From the NCBI GenBank assembly GCA_022641095.1, contig JALCDB010000001.1:174802-238801 (forward strand): DNA of 64,000 nt. Direction: 5' to 3'. The notes under the pieces are model-generated. The model made no database searches. It saw only the letters and a list, made by a program, of their open reading frames with translations, and was not told where the DNA came from. A program made the translations under genes and the position numbers. Of the stretch, positions 26,260 through 34,857 are shown piece by piece (positions within the stretch are counted from its first letter, which is position 1; every line of letters starts with the position of its first letter). Origin of the DNA: Bacilli bacterium. GTDB lineage: Bacteria; Bacillota_I; Bacilli_A; RFN20; CAG-826.

Positions 26260-26798
26260 GGAACTTCACGGTCGCCCGCCTAAGCGCGTTGGCGATGGCT
26301 TTGGCCCTGGCGGTCGTCCTTTCCTACGTCGAGGGCTTCGTTCCCTTTTTCGTGCCCGGGGTCAAACTCGGTTTCGCGAACCTCATCGTTTTGCTCCTGC
26401 TATACGGGATCTCGTGGTACGACGCCCTCCTCGTCGACCTTTTGCGCGTGTTCCTCGTTTCCTTGCTGCGGGGGAATATCTTTCAAATGGGTTTCTTCAT
26501 GTCGCTCGGGGGAGCCATCGCCTCTTTCGTCGCGATGCTGCTCGCCCAACGGCTCCTCAAAAAACTGTCGATATGCGGGGTTTCCGTCTTGGGGGCTTAC
26601 GTGCATAGCCTCGTCCAGCTTTTGGTCGGGGTGCCTTTTTTGGGCACTTGGGCCGTCTTTTCCTATTTCCCCTTTATCTCGCTCCTTTCCATCGCGACGG
26701 GTCTTTTGATCGGAATTTTGGCGGATCGGATCCTTCGGAGCGGGGCCCTTAAGAGGATCAAGGCTTCCACCCCGCCCCAAGCCGAGGGTCCCAAGTGA
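26256..26798 (+). CDS. Gx transporter / heptaprenyl-diphosphate-synthase component I-like membrane protein
   Basis: This 180-residue, five-to-six-helix protein is of the family long labelled heptaprenyl diphosphate synthase component I (PF07456), now often called Gx transporter; EetB of Listeria belongs here. Family features: SYVEGFVPFFVPGVKLGFAN at ~24-43, RGNIFQMGFFMSLGGA, and a final helix before a basic tail. It is the last gene of the apbE operon, ended by a strong terminator. It probably supports quinone or flavin handling for electron transfer; inference from context. Confidence 0.85.
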   Translation: MRNFTVARLSALAMALALAVVLSYVEGFVPFFVPGVKLGFANLIVLLLLYGISWYDALLVDLLRVFLVSLLRGNIFQMGFFMSLGGAIASFVAMLLAQRLLKKLSICGVSVLGAYVHSLVQLLVGVPFLGTWAVFSYFPFISLLSIATGLLIGILADRILRSGALKRIKASTPPQAEGPK

Positions 26799-26808
26799 AG
26801 GCAAAACG

Positions 26809-26839
26809 AAAAGCCCTTCGAAAATCGAAGGGCTTTTTT
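26809..26839. terminator. Bidirectional terminator
   Basis: AAAAGCCCTTCG-AAAAT-CGAAGGGCTTTTTT: a long perfect stem with A and T flanks. It serves the apbE operon (+) and the DUF5714 gene (-). Confidence 0.9.
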
Positions 26840-26845
26840 CCTCAC

Positions 26846-27430
26846 TCAGAAGGGCAGTTTCGCCTTGTCGCCCTTGGGGTTGAAGGGGCAGTTTTCGTTA
26901 AGGCACTGCCGGTTGTTCGGATAGAAACCGCAGACCGGGATCGACAGATCCACCTTATGGGGATAATGCGCGTTCATATACTCGGCCGCCGTGAATAGAC
27001 TGATGAAGGCGTCGCGCTTGCAGCAACGCGGCCCCCCGATTTCGCCCATCCGCTCAAGGGCCTGGGCGGACACTTTGAGGTGCTCGCCCCAGTCTTTGAC
27101 GGAGAGAGGGCCCGTCCCCTCGATGAAGGAGAGGGCCGCCCCGACGGAAGCCGTCGAACCGCACACGGCCCAATAGCCGCAGATGGCCCCCGGCATGACC
27201 GAGCCTTGCTTCAGGATATATCGCATCCCTTGCTCCAAATCGAACTCCCCGCCGGCATTATGGTAGGCGGCGAGCAGACAGGCCCCGTCCAGCACGTGAT
27301 GCTCCGGCCCATGCATCCTCACGAAATCCATGTGGGCGATCCGAACGAACATTTTGATCGGGTCTTTTTCTTTCGCTTCCTTAACCGCGGCGACGATCTT
27401 CTCGCACCGTTCCTCAAATTCGTAATCCAT
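26846..27430 (-). CDS. DUF5714 Cys-rich protein
   Basis: This ~194-residue cytoplasmic protein is of the DUF5714 type. It has conserved His/Cys patches: HGPEHHVLDGACLLAAYH (~39-56), the Gly-rich GAICGYWAVCGSTASVG, GGPRCCKRD and a C-terminal CGFYPNNRQCLNENCPF. These look like metal or cluster ligands. The family often neighbours radical SAM enzymes; the function is unknown. I choose the ATG at 27430 (AGAAGG 8 nt before it) over a TTG two codons earlier. It starts 12 nt after the GH31 stop and is probably co-transcribed with it; no functional link to sugar use is evident. Confidence 0.8.
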   Translation of the reverse strand: MDYEFEERCEKIVAAVKEAKEKDPIKMFVRIAHMDFVRMHGPEHHVLDGACLLAAYHNAGGEFDLEQGMRYILKQGSVMPGAICGYWAVCGSTASVGAALSFIEGTGPLSVKDWGEHLKVSAQALERMGEIGGPRCCKRDAFISLFTAAEYMNAHYPHKVDLSIPVCGFYPNNRQCLNENCPFNPKGDKAKLPF

Positions 27431-27442
27431 AAACAATGCCTT

Positions 27443-29593
27443 CTATCCTTTCTTATCCAAATGGATAAACTCGACCTTTTCGTAATGGCTCTTCATCCCC
27501 TTGTGGAGGCAATCGCACGTGCACACCCCGCCTCTATTGGCGACATGATAGAGATTGAACTCGCCCTTCTTGTAGGAAAGCCCATCCCCGCTATCCTCGT
27601 AGTGGGTATAGGAGCCTTCGCTCCCGCACACGAGAAAAGAGAGGGTTTTCGGGTATTCGGTCGTGGGATTGCCTTTGACTATCGGAACGATCGAGTTTTC
27701 CTTCACGAAGAGGAGGATCGCCTCTAGCGGGACGTCGATCAGATGGTTGCCCTTCCTATAGCGGCGCCCGGAGAAATAATCGTAGAACGCCGAGGGGAAA
27801 TAGACGCTTCGGCAGTGCTCGCCGGGAAAAAGGGCCGGGGCGAAAAGGAGCGAGGCGCCGAGCATCGCCTCGGTGTTTTCGTTCCTTAGGAGAGAATCGG
27901 CGGGGAAATTCGCGACGAGGGGGCGGTAAACGGGCGAGCCGTCTTCCTCATGCTCGCGCAAGAGATCGTAAAGATACGAAATAAGCTCGTAGCGGAGCAA
28001 AACCGCCTTGCGATAGATCTTCGCCGTCTCCTCATCGAAAGCGTAGGCTTCCTGCCGTTTCGTGCCAAAAGCGCTGTGGTTGCGCATTAAAGGCGAGAAA
28101 ACGCCAAGCTCGACCCAGCGGATCAGAAGCTCTTTCGTCGCGTCGCCCGAGAAACCCCCGATGTCGTTGCCCGTCATCTCGATCCCCGAAAGGGCCATGT
28201 TCGCCAGTTGGGGAATCGTCAGCCGCAAATGATCCCAAATCGATTGGTTGTCGCCCGTCCAGGAGGCGGCGTAGTGGGCGGTCCGGGCATAAGCGGCCCG
28301 CGTCACGATGAAGGGGCGCATCTTGGCTCTTAGGAAACCTTCGCTTGTGGCCTTGTCCATCTTCTCGGCGTAAAGGTTATGGGCCACGGCGTGGGGCATC
28401 CCCCCCATATCGACTTCCTCGGGAAGCGGGCCGAGGAACGAAGCGGGCTCATTCATGTCGTTCCAAATCCCGGATACGCCGCTCTTGAGAAGGAAAGTCT
28501 CCACGTGGGAAGCCCACCAATCCTGCGTTTTCTCATCCATGAAGGCGGGAAAGACGGAATCGCCGGGCCAAACCTCGTTATGGTAGACCTCGCCGCCAAG
28601 GGTGCAAAGAAAGCCGTTCCTCAGCCCTTCATCGTACATGAAATACCCAGGCAGGGCCTTGAGCCCCGCGTCGATTATGGGGACGATGCGAACGCCTTCG
28701 CGCCGCTTTGCCCCGACCCACGAGGGAAAAGAGGGGAACCTCTTCTCGTCGACGGTGAAATCCATGTAGCGGTCCATGTAGGCGATGTCGAGGTAGAGGG
28801 CGCTTAATGGGATGCCGGCTTTCCTATATCCGGCTATCACCTCGTCGCACTCCCCTTCGCTCCCATAGCTCCAGCGGCTTTGCTGATAGCCAAGGGCCCA
28901 GCGGGGCGGCAAAGGGCCCGTGCCGACGCAGCGGGAGAATTGGCGCGATACGTCCAAAAGGGAACCAAAGAAAAGATAAAGGTCCATCCCGCCAAGGAGA
29001 TAGGACGCCGTGACCGTTTTCGGATCCCGCTTTTCGAAATCGAAGAAGGTTTTGCTGGAGTTGTCGAGGAAGACCCCCACCGAATCCTCGCCCTGAAACA
29101 TCGTAAAGAAGGGGATCGATTTGTAAAGCGCCTTGAAGGTGTCCACCTGAGCGCTCGGGTCGTCGGTGTTGTAATTGAGGTAATCGTATCCCGCCTTGTT
29201 GAGCGGCCCGGTCTTGTCGCCTAGCCCATACACCGGGCCCGCGAAAGCGAAGGAAACCCCGCCCGCAGGGGAAGGCGGCTTCCCCGTAGCCCCAAGGCCC
29301 TCCGCGAGATGGTTTCCTTGAGGGGAGGCGGCCATCCGTTCCGAGCCGAAAAGGCGCCCCTCAATAACGGGCTTCCGGCCTTTTTTGACCGCGAAAGACC
29401 CATCGCGGGAAAGAGCGAAAACGTAAGCGCCGAAAGAAAGCTCCGCGCTTTCCTCCCCGCCAAGGCCTTTGCCCGAAGAAGTGGGATCCATCGCTGAGAT
29501 CCTGAGGGCGGTTCGGCCGATGGGGGCGGCTTCATAAACGCGGCCGTCGAGGAGAAGGAGACGGCAAACGGAATTGGCGGCAGGATGGTTCAT
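27443..29593 (-). CDS. GH31 alpha-glucosidase family glycosidase
   Basis: This 716-residue cytoplasmic enzyme (no signal peptide) hydrolyses alpha-linked sugars such as maltose/isomaltose oligosaccharides or alpha-xylosides. The GH31 barrel is complete: nucleophile Asp in GIWNDMNEPASF (~397-408), acid/base Asp in SWTGDNQS (~464), substrate region PPRWALGYQQSRWSYGSEGE (~228-247) and GNDIGGFSGD. TAAAAT ends 6 nt before the ATG and no RBS is seen, so the mRNA is probably leaderless. The exact subfamily (alpha-glucosidase or xylosidase) is not decided. DUF5714 follows 12 nt downstream. Confidence 0.92.
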   Translation of the reverse strand: MNHPAANSVCRLLLLDGRVYEAAPIGRTALRISAMDPTSSGKGLGGEESAELSFGAYVFALSRDGSFAVKKGRKPVIEGRLFGSERMAASPQGNHLAEGLGATGKPPSPAGGVSFAFAGPVYGLGDKTGPLNKAGYDYLNYNTDDPSAQVDTFKALYKSIPFFTMFQGEDSVGVFLDNSSKTFFDFEKRDPKTVTASYLLGGMDLYLFFGSLLDVSRQFSRCVGTGPLPPRWALGYQQSRWSYGSEGECDEVIAGYRKAGIPLSALYLDIAYMDRYMDFTVDEKRFPSFPSWVGAKRREGVRIVPIIDAGLKALPGYFMYDEGLRNGFLCTLGGEVYHNEVWPGDSVFPAFMDEKTQDWWASHVETFLLKSGVSGIWNDMNEPASFLGPLPEEVDMGGMPHAVAHNLYAEKMDKATSEGFLRAKMRPFIVTRAAYARTAHYAASWTGDNQSIWDHLRLTIPQLANMALSGIEMTGNDIGGFSGDATKELLIRWVELGVFSPLMRNHSAFGTKRQEAYAFDEETAKIYRKAVLLRYELISYLYDLLREHEEDGSPVYRPLVANFPADSLLRNENTEAMLGASLLFAPALFPGEHCRSVYFPSAFYDYFSGRRYRKGNHLIDVPLEAILLFVKENSIVPIVKGNPTTEYPKTLSFLVCGSEGSYTHYEDSGDGLSYKKGEFNLYHVANRGGVCTCDCLHKGMKSHYEKVEFIHLDKKG

Positions 29594-29599
29594 GGACCC

Positions 29600-29605
29600 A
29601 TTTTA
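29600..29605 (-). promoter_or_regulatory. -10 box of the GH31 gene, leaderless-type
   Basis: TAAAAT on the minus strand, 6 nt before the ATG at 29593; the -35 region is GC-rich and weak. Confidence 0.45.
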
Positions 29606-29644
29606 CGGCGGGCGGAGCCTTCTTGCACCAAAAGGAAGCTCATC

Positions 29645-31993
29645 TCACCAAAGGGCCACCCGATCCTCCGGGGCGATATACATCGCGTCGCCGGCCTCGA
29701 GGTCGAAGGTCTCCGCGAACTTGTCGCTGTTGCTAAGAAGGCGATTGACGCGGGCCCGCCCATATGGATGGACGTCGTCGATGTTGTAGGCGAGGTAGGA
29801 AGCGAGGGTTTCCTTGTCGGCGAAGTTATAGGAGAAATCGCGGTAGAACTCCTTGTAATCGAAGCCGTCGATCGTCGCGACGATCCCTTCCACGAGCCCC
29901 AACCCGCCGATGTCGGCCATATCTTCGGTGATCGTGACGGATCCTTTGGTCGCGGCCCTCCTATCGGGTAGGCATTCGTAGCCCTCATAAAGGGCGGAAA
30001 TCTCGTTTTGCTTCATGGCGAACGTCTTTTGATCGGCTTCGCCGAAGATGGTCGTTTCCGACCCAAGGTAGCGCCCGTCCTTGCCGTAATGGCTGCCGTT
30101 CTTGTCGTATCCGTGCGTCATCTCGTGGCCCGTCACGATGCCTAGCGAAGCGAAAAGGGCCTCGTCGCTGAAGGAGGTGAAATCCCCGCCGTAAGCGAAC
30201 AGGAAGCCAAGCGTGATCGTGACCGAATTGAAAACCGGCATATAGAAAGCGTTGGCAAGGAAAGGGTCGATCGAACGCATGTAGGCTCGAGCGGGCTCCA
30301 CCCCGGATTCGATGTCGTTCAGGGAGAGCCGCCACGTGGCGTTGCGGACCGTCCCCAGGTCTTTCGAAAGCCTCCGGGTGATCGGGGAAACGACGGAGGA
30401 GTAATCGAACGGCGCCCCACCCGGATAAGTCGAGTACAGATAAAAGGTGAGGCCGCTCAGTTTGCCGGCGATCGCCTCGGCCCCGCCTTCGCTTAGCCAA
30501 GGGCTGTTTTCCGAGCGGTTGACGAACGAGGATTCGAGGGCGGAGAGAACCCTTTTGGCGAGCGCCACGTTGGAAGCGCAGGCCCCCGTGGCGAGGAAAT
30601 CGGTGGCTAGCGGCCATTTGACGAGGTATTCGAAGGCCCCGTCCAGCCACCGCTGGCCGGGTTTATAGGACAGAGTGGTCCGGTTGGCGCAATAGAAGGT
30701 ATAGAGCCCCAAAGCCCCCAGCTCATCCATGCCGGCTTCCGCGATGGCTTTCCCGCTCGAAAGGCAGAGCCCTTCGTTCGTGCAGATGAGATGGCCTAGA
30801 TCCGCGCCCGAAAGGCCTGAGGCGCCCGCGACCTCGCTTAGGGAAAGGGTGAGGCCGAAGCCTTCGTAGAGATCCTGGCTCGCCGAGGCGTCGTAAAGAT
30901 TGCAATACCGTTTGGCGAACTGGGCGTACTCGCCGACGTAATAGCTTTTTTGCCTCTTAGCGAAGGACAGGAGCGAATCAGCCAGAAGGGCCGATTTCGC
31001 GCCGGAAAAGCCCAAGGAACCGAAAGCCGTTTCGTAGGACCCCAGCAGGCTTGAGACAACCGTTTCGTCGCTCAAATCGCTCTCCGAGACGTCAAAGACC
31101 CCCGGCTCGCAGGAAACGGCCTCCTCATACGAACCCCGGACCACGAACGTCGGCGAAGAGAAAAACGGCGAAACGCCATAGTCGGCGAACATTTTGCCCG
31201 TGGCGGCGACCCAATCGGTAAGGCTTGAGGGCGAAGCGAGGCCCGTTATCTCCTCCGCGACGCCCGGCTCCTCAAGGAAAGAGTAATCGACCTCGCCCTC
31301 GAGGAAATCAAGCGCCTGCTTGTAGCTATCCGCGTGGGGGTTCGAGGAATCGACCGCATAGGCTTTGGCGGTTTTCTCGATCGTCTCGAACATGAGCCGC
31401 TCATTCACGATGTTCGCCTTGCCATAGATGTCTTCGCAAGTGCGGTTCGTGTCGTCGGGATCGCCAAAATAGAACCCGTACTGACTCGCGGTCGCGAAAT
31501 CGTCTTTGACGTTCGTTCCGAAATACTGGTAAAAGCGGGACAGGATCCTCTCGACGCCATCGACGCTCACCTCCGCCGCCTCGTCGCCGAATTCGTGATA
31601 GAGGCCATAGGGGGAAAGCCATTCCAAAGCGGATTTGACCTCTTTCGTCGTGGCTTTGGGAGGGACCTCATAGCCAGGATGGCCAATGTAATTCCTTTGC
31701 CCCGTTTTCGGAGGCATGAGGGAGAAGAAAGCCGCCTTCAAAAGCCGGACGAGGTTCCCCTCCGTGAATGCGCAATCGGGGGAGAGGCCGGAGGCGGACA
31801 AGAGGGCGCTTTCGCTTTTGCCGCCATCGTAGGGGAAAGCGCGCTCAGCGACAATGGAAGCCAAGCCGGCCGCCTCCTGAGCCGAATCGCTGGAGGAAAC
31901 GAAAGGCGAGGAAACGGCGGAGCTGGAGAGGTTCCCGCAACTGGCCATCCCCAGAACGAGGAACGGGAAAACGAAAATGCCGACCTTTTTCAT
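29645..31993 (-). CDS. M13 (neprilysin/PepO) metallopeptidase lipoprotein
   Basis: This 782-residue protein has a lipobox GMASC (Cys ~19) and a Ser-rich linker, so it is tethered outside the cell. The catalytic domain is C-terminal: zinc site HEMTH (~619-623), the third ligand in EDMADIGGL (~686; the family consensus is ENxAD, so Asn is replaced by Asp) and the tail ending RVALW where M13 enzymes have CRVW. N-terminal M13 repeats are weakly conserved. It degrades oligopeptides. GGAGG lies 8 nt before the ATG, with CATAAT further upstream. It is a single gene. Confidence 0.88.
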   Translation of the reverse strand: MKKVGIFVFPFLVLGMASCGNLSSSAVSSPFVSSSDSAQEAAGLASIVAERAFPYDGGKSESALLSASGLSPDCAFTEGNLVRLLKAAFFSLMPPKTGQRNYIGHPGYEVPPKATTKEVKSALEWLSPYGLYHEFGDEAAEVSVDGVERILSRFYQYFGTNVKDDFATASQYGFYFGDPDDTNRTCEDIYGKANIVNERLMFETIEKTAKAYAVDSSNPHADSYKQALDFLEGEVDYSFLEEPGVAEEITGLASPSSLTDWVAATGKMFADYGVSPFFSSPTFVVRGSYEEAVSCEPGVFDVSESDLSDETVVSSLLGSYETAFGSLGFSGAKSALLADSLLSFAKRQKSYYVGEYAQFAKRYCNLYDASASQDLYEGFGLTLSLSEVAGASGLSGADLGHLICTNEGLCLSSGKAIAEAGMDELGALGLYTFYCANRTTLSYKPGQRWLDGAFEYLVKWPLATDFLATGACASNVALAKRVLSALESSFVNRSENSPWLSEGGAEAIAGKLSGLTFYLYSTYPGGAPFDYSSVVSPITRRLSKDLGTVRNATWRLSLNDIESGVEPARAYMRSIDPFLANAFYMPVFNSVTITLGFLFAYGGDFTSFSDEALFASLGIVTGHEMTHGYDKNGSHYGKDGRYLGSETTIFGEADQKTFAMKQNEISALYEGYECLPDRRAATKGSVTITEDMADIGGLGLVEGIVATIDGFDYKEFYRDFSYNFADKETLASYLAYNIDDVHPYGRARVNRLLSNSDKFAETFDLEAGDAMYIAPEDRVALW

Positions 31994-32166
31994 AAACGAA
32001 CCTCCGTTTATTTTATTATGCTCCTTTAGGGCGCCTCAGGAAGCGGCAAAAGGCTTCGTGAAGTTCCTTTCGCCCCATAGTCCGCTATCATAAAGGCCGA
32101 AGAACGTCGTTCGGGCGGGCTCGTTCAAGCTTTTGGGCCCTCTCGCGGGGCCGAAGCGCAACAAAA

Positions 32167-32214
32167 AAGCGGCTTTCCGCCAACGCTGCCACGAAAAGCC
32201 GCTTCTTTTTTTCC
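32167..32214 (-). terminator. Terminator of the zinc-ribbon gene
   Basis: AAGCGGCTT and AAGCCGCTT form a long stem over a ~30-nt loop, followed by a T-run on the minus strand. The rest of 31994-32222 holds only the promoter region of the M13 gene. Confidence 0.7.
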
Positions 32215-32222
32215 TTAACTAT

Positions 32223-32744
32223 TCAAAGGCGTTTGCCGCACTTCCGGCAATAGGTCGCGTCGGCGTCGTTGACTTCGCCGCAAGCGGGGCATTTTTTGCC
32301 AAGGGGCTTGCCGCAATTGTCGCAAAAAAGGGCCCCCGGCTCATTCTTGGTGCCGCAGTTCGGGCAAACAAGCCCTTCGTCAATCGGTTCCTTCCCTTTA
32401 ACCGCCTCAGTCACCCCAGCGACGGTTTTCGTGAATTCCTCGCGCGTTCCGTCAAGCATATAGTTGGTCACATCCTTGGCCACCGGGGCGGTCTCTCCCG
32501 CCGAATAATTCGCGAACGCATGAAGATAGCCGAACGAAAGACAAGAACCGCCAACGAACAAGAGGGGCGCCCCAACGAAAAACGCCCAAAAATTGGTGGG
32601 CATGCCAAACCCGCCCATCGCCCCAAAGAAATCAATCAGGCCGACGACGATGAAAATCAAACCCAGCCCCGTGCAAACGAAGCCGATGACGCGCAAGATC
32701 AATTTGGCTTTCCCGCTATTCTTGAACGAGTATTTCTCACCCAT
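32223..32744 (-). CDS. Two-helix membrane protein with C-terminal double zinc ribbon
   Basis: This 173-residue protein has two hydrophobic helices (~17-38 and ~50-72), a polar linker and a C-terminal pair of zinc ribbons: CPNCGTKNEPGALFCDNC followed by CPACGEVNDADATYCRKC. The architecture is common in Bacillota hypothetical proteins; the function is unknown. The start at 32744 is set by GGAGGGG 7 nt upstream; the longer open frame from 32984 crosses the neighbouring terminator. It lies downstream of zur in the same direction, but the zur terminator separates them. Confidence 0.8.
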   Translation of the reverse strand: MGEKYSFKNSGKAKLILRVIGFVCTGLGLIFIVVGLIDFFGAMGGFGMPTNFWAFFVGAPLLFVGGSCLSFGYLHAFANYSAGETAPVAKDVTNYMLDGTREEFTKTVAGVTEAVKGKEPIDEGLVCPNCGTKNEPGALFCDNCGKPLGKKCPACGEVNDADATYCRKCGKRL

Positions 32745-32839
32745 GTGCAAGCCCCTCCAAAAGGCGACAACCCCACTATAGTCCAATCGCCATAAAAAGG
32801 AAAAGCGGCAAGTCAAAAATCCGACTCGCTTTTTGGAAA

Positions 32840-32858
32840 AGCCGGCTTGATTCCGGCT
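32840..32858 (-). terminator. Terminator after zur
   Basis: AGCCGG/CCGGCT stem with a 7-nt loop immediately after the zur stop codon, followed by TTTTCC; moderate strength. Confidence 0.6.
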
Positions 32859-32859
32859 C

Positions 32860-33282
32860 CTATTCGCTTGCCTTCTTCTGACACTCGGGGCAAATGCCGT
32901 AGATTTCGGCATTATGGTCGACGATCTTGAAACCCGTTCCTTTTTCGAGGGCCTTATTGGCCTCTTCGTAAGGACAGCCCTCAATCTCGACCCGCTTATG
33001 GCATTTAAGGCAGACGATAACGTGCTTGTCAGGGTGGGAAGCCAGGGAAAAGAGGCTGACGTGATCGGGCGAAACCTCTTTGTGGATGAGACCTTTGCCC
33101 ACGAAAAAATTCAGGCAACGGTAAACGGTCGAAAAGTTGATTCCTTCTTTTTTCGCCGCGTTATAGATTTTGACGGCCGTGACGGGATAGTCGCTTTTCC
33201 TTAAAAAGGCGAGAATCGCCTGCCGGCCTTTGGTGTTTTTGTACGTGATGGTCTCCATGTCGCTTGCCATTTTACTATTCAT
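32860..33282 (-). CDS. zur: Fur-family metalloregulator, probably Zur
   Basis: This 140-residue protein has a winged-helix DNA-binding half (GRQAILAFLRKSDYPVTAVK, INFSTVYRCLNFF) and a metal-binding half with HPDKHVIVC and two structural zinc pairs CLKC (~92-95) and CPEC (~132-135). It is divergent from znuABC with a palindrome between them, which makes zinc uptake control the natural role; Fur or PerR are less likely. GATAAT lies 7 nt before the ATG at 33282 and there is no RBS, so a leaderless start is preferred over internal Met codons at 33270 and 33258. Confidence 0.88.
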   Translation of the reverse strand: MNSKMASDMETITYKNTKGRQAILAFLRKSDYPVTAVKIYNAAKKEGINFSTVYRCLNFFVGKGLIHKEVSPDHVSLFSLASHPDKHVIVCLKCHKRVEIEGCPYEEANKALEKGTGFKIVDHNAEIYGICPECQKKASE

Positions 33283-33289
33283 GGGCTAT

Positions 33290-33312
33290 ATTATCAAACG
33301 CAAATGATTTGC
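33290..33312. promoter_or_regulatory. Zur operator and zur -10 box
   Basis: GCAAAT-G-ATTTGC (33300-33312) is a perfect 6-1-6 palindrome, followed by a second overlapping ATTTGCAT copy. It lies between zur and znuA, upstream of the zur -10 (GATAAT, 33295-33290) and 22 nt before the znuA ATG, so Zur bound there could shut both genes. Confidence 0.7.
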
Positions 33313-33334
33313 ATTTGCATTAAGGATCAACCGA

Positions 33335-34207
33335 ATGAAGAAAACCTTTGCCTTGTTCGCCGTCTCGGCGATGCTCCTCGCCGGATGCGCCGGATCTTCC
33401 AACCTTCCCCCCAAGGACGGCCTCACCGTCTATGCGAGCTTTTACCCGATTTACGATTTCGCCAAACGCGTGGGAAAAGGGCATGTCACGGTCGTGAACC
33501 TCACCCCCGCCGGCGCCGAGCCGCACGATTATGAACCGACCACCGCCGAAATAGCGGGCCTTGAGGACGCCGACGTTATCTTCGTCAACGGACTGGGCAT
33601 GGAGAGTTGGACCGGCTCCCTGAGCGAGGAGGCTAGGAGCAAAACCGTCACTGTGACTTCGAGCATCCTCACCCGAAAGATCGGCGGCACCGTCGACCCC
33701 CATGTCTGGCTCGACCCCACCAACGCCATCAAAGAGATGCAAAGCATCGAGCAGGCGCTCGCGGAGGCTGACCCCGCCCACGAAGCCGATTATGAGAATA
33801 ACCTCGCCGACGCGACGTTGCTTTTCACGGCCCTTGACGAGAAAATAGCCGCCGTGAGCGCCTCTTTCACGCAAAAGCACATCGTCGTGTCCCATGCCGC
33901 GTTCGGATATTTCTGCGACCGATACGGGCTTGAGCAAATCTACGTCGATGGCATTTCCCCCGATGACGAACCGACCGCCAAAGGGATCGCCGAAGTGATC
34001 GACGCGGTCAAAGAATATGGCGTCGATACCGTCTATAACGAGGAATTGACGGCCAACGAGATCGCCGAGAAAATAGCCGACGAGACCGGCTGCGCCATGA
34101 AAACCCTGTACACTCTGGAGGGACTTGAAGAGGATGAGCTCGGCACCGAGAATTACGTGAGCAAACTCACCCGCGACGTCAATATCCTCGCCGAGGACTG
34201 CCGATGA
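33335..34207 (+). CDS. znuA: Zinc ABC transporter substrate-binding lipoprotein
   Basis: This 290-residue cluster A-I binding protein has lipobox LLAGC (Cys ~18). Metal ligands fit zinc: His in EPHDYEP (~67), His in DPHVWLDP (~128), His in VSHAAFGY (~190) and an acidic residue in VYNEELTANE (~263). No His-rich loop is present between the first two. It captures Zn2+ outside and hands it to ZnuB. Its ATG is preceded by AAGGA, and its stop overlaps the znuC ATG (ATGA). Confidence 0.93.
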   Translation: MKKTFALFAVSAMLLAGCAGSSNLPPKDGLTVYASFYPIYDFAKRVGKGHVTVVNLTPAGAEPHDYEPTTAEIAGLEDADVIFVNGLGMESWTGSLSEEARSKTVTVTSSILTRKIGGTVDPHVWLDPTNAIKEMQSIEQALAEADPAHEADYENNLADATLLFTALDEKIAAVSASFTQKHIVVSHAAFGYFCDRYGLEQIYVDGISPDDEPTAKGIAEVIDAVKEYGVDTVYNEELTANEIAEKIADETGCAMKTLYTLEGLEEDELGTENYVSKLTRDVNILAEDCR

Positions 34208-34857
34208 TCGAATTCGACGACGTGTCCTTCTCCTACCGCGACGAAGTCATCCTCCAAAGGGTGAATTTTCGCCTTGAAGACGGGGAATACGCCGGCATCA
34301 TCGGGCTTAACGGCACGGGCAAAACCACGCTTCTGAAACTCATTTTGGGTCTGGCCAGACCGACTGAGGGGAAACTTAGGCGCGATCTTGGAACCGTATC
34401 CTACGTCTCGCAAACCACTTCGCTCAGCGACGCCTCCTTCCCTTGCAGCGTTTTCGAGGCGGTGGCGCTCGGCCTCGTCGGGGCAAAACCCGCCCTCTTC
34501 GGCTTGCGGAAACGCAAAGAAAAGACGCTCGCCGCCCTGAAGGAAGCCAATCTCTACGATTTGAGGAACCGCCTGGTCTCCGAACTTTCGGGCGGCCAGC
34601 TTCAAAAGGTCAAAATCGCGAAAGCCCTTATCGGCGAACCAGCCACGCTGGTGCTCGACGAACCCGATGCCGGAATGGACGAGGCCAGCCACGAACGCCT
34701 GATCGAGACCATCGCCGATTTGCACGAAAAACGCCACATTTCCATCGTTTTCGTGAGCCATCACTACGAAGACCTCAAAGACGCCGACTCAATCTACGAA
34801 GTCAAGGACCGAGGGCTCATCAGGCTCGCGAAGGGGGGCAAACGTGTTCGCCTATAG
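34204..34857 (+). CDS. znuC: Zinc ABC transporter ATPase
   Basis: This 217-residue ATPase drives zinc import with ZnuB. Walker A is GLNGTGKTT (~35-43, Thr in place of the usual Ala), the signature LSGGQLQKVKIAKAL lies near 135, Walker B TLVLDEPDAG near 157 and the H-loop VSHHY near 187. It overlaps znuA by 4 nt and znuB by 14 nt. The length is normal for the family. Confidence 0.93.
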   Translation: MIEFDDVSFSYRDEVILQRVNFRLEDGEYAGIIGLNGTGKTTLLKLILGLARPTEGKLRRDLGTVSYVSQTTSLSDASFPCSVFEAVALGLVGAKPALFGLRKRKEKTLAALKEANLYDLRNRLVSELSGGQLQKVKIAKALIGEPATLVLDEPDAGMDEASHERLIETIADLHEKRHISIVFVSHHYEDLKDADSIYEVKDRGLIRLAKGGKRVRL

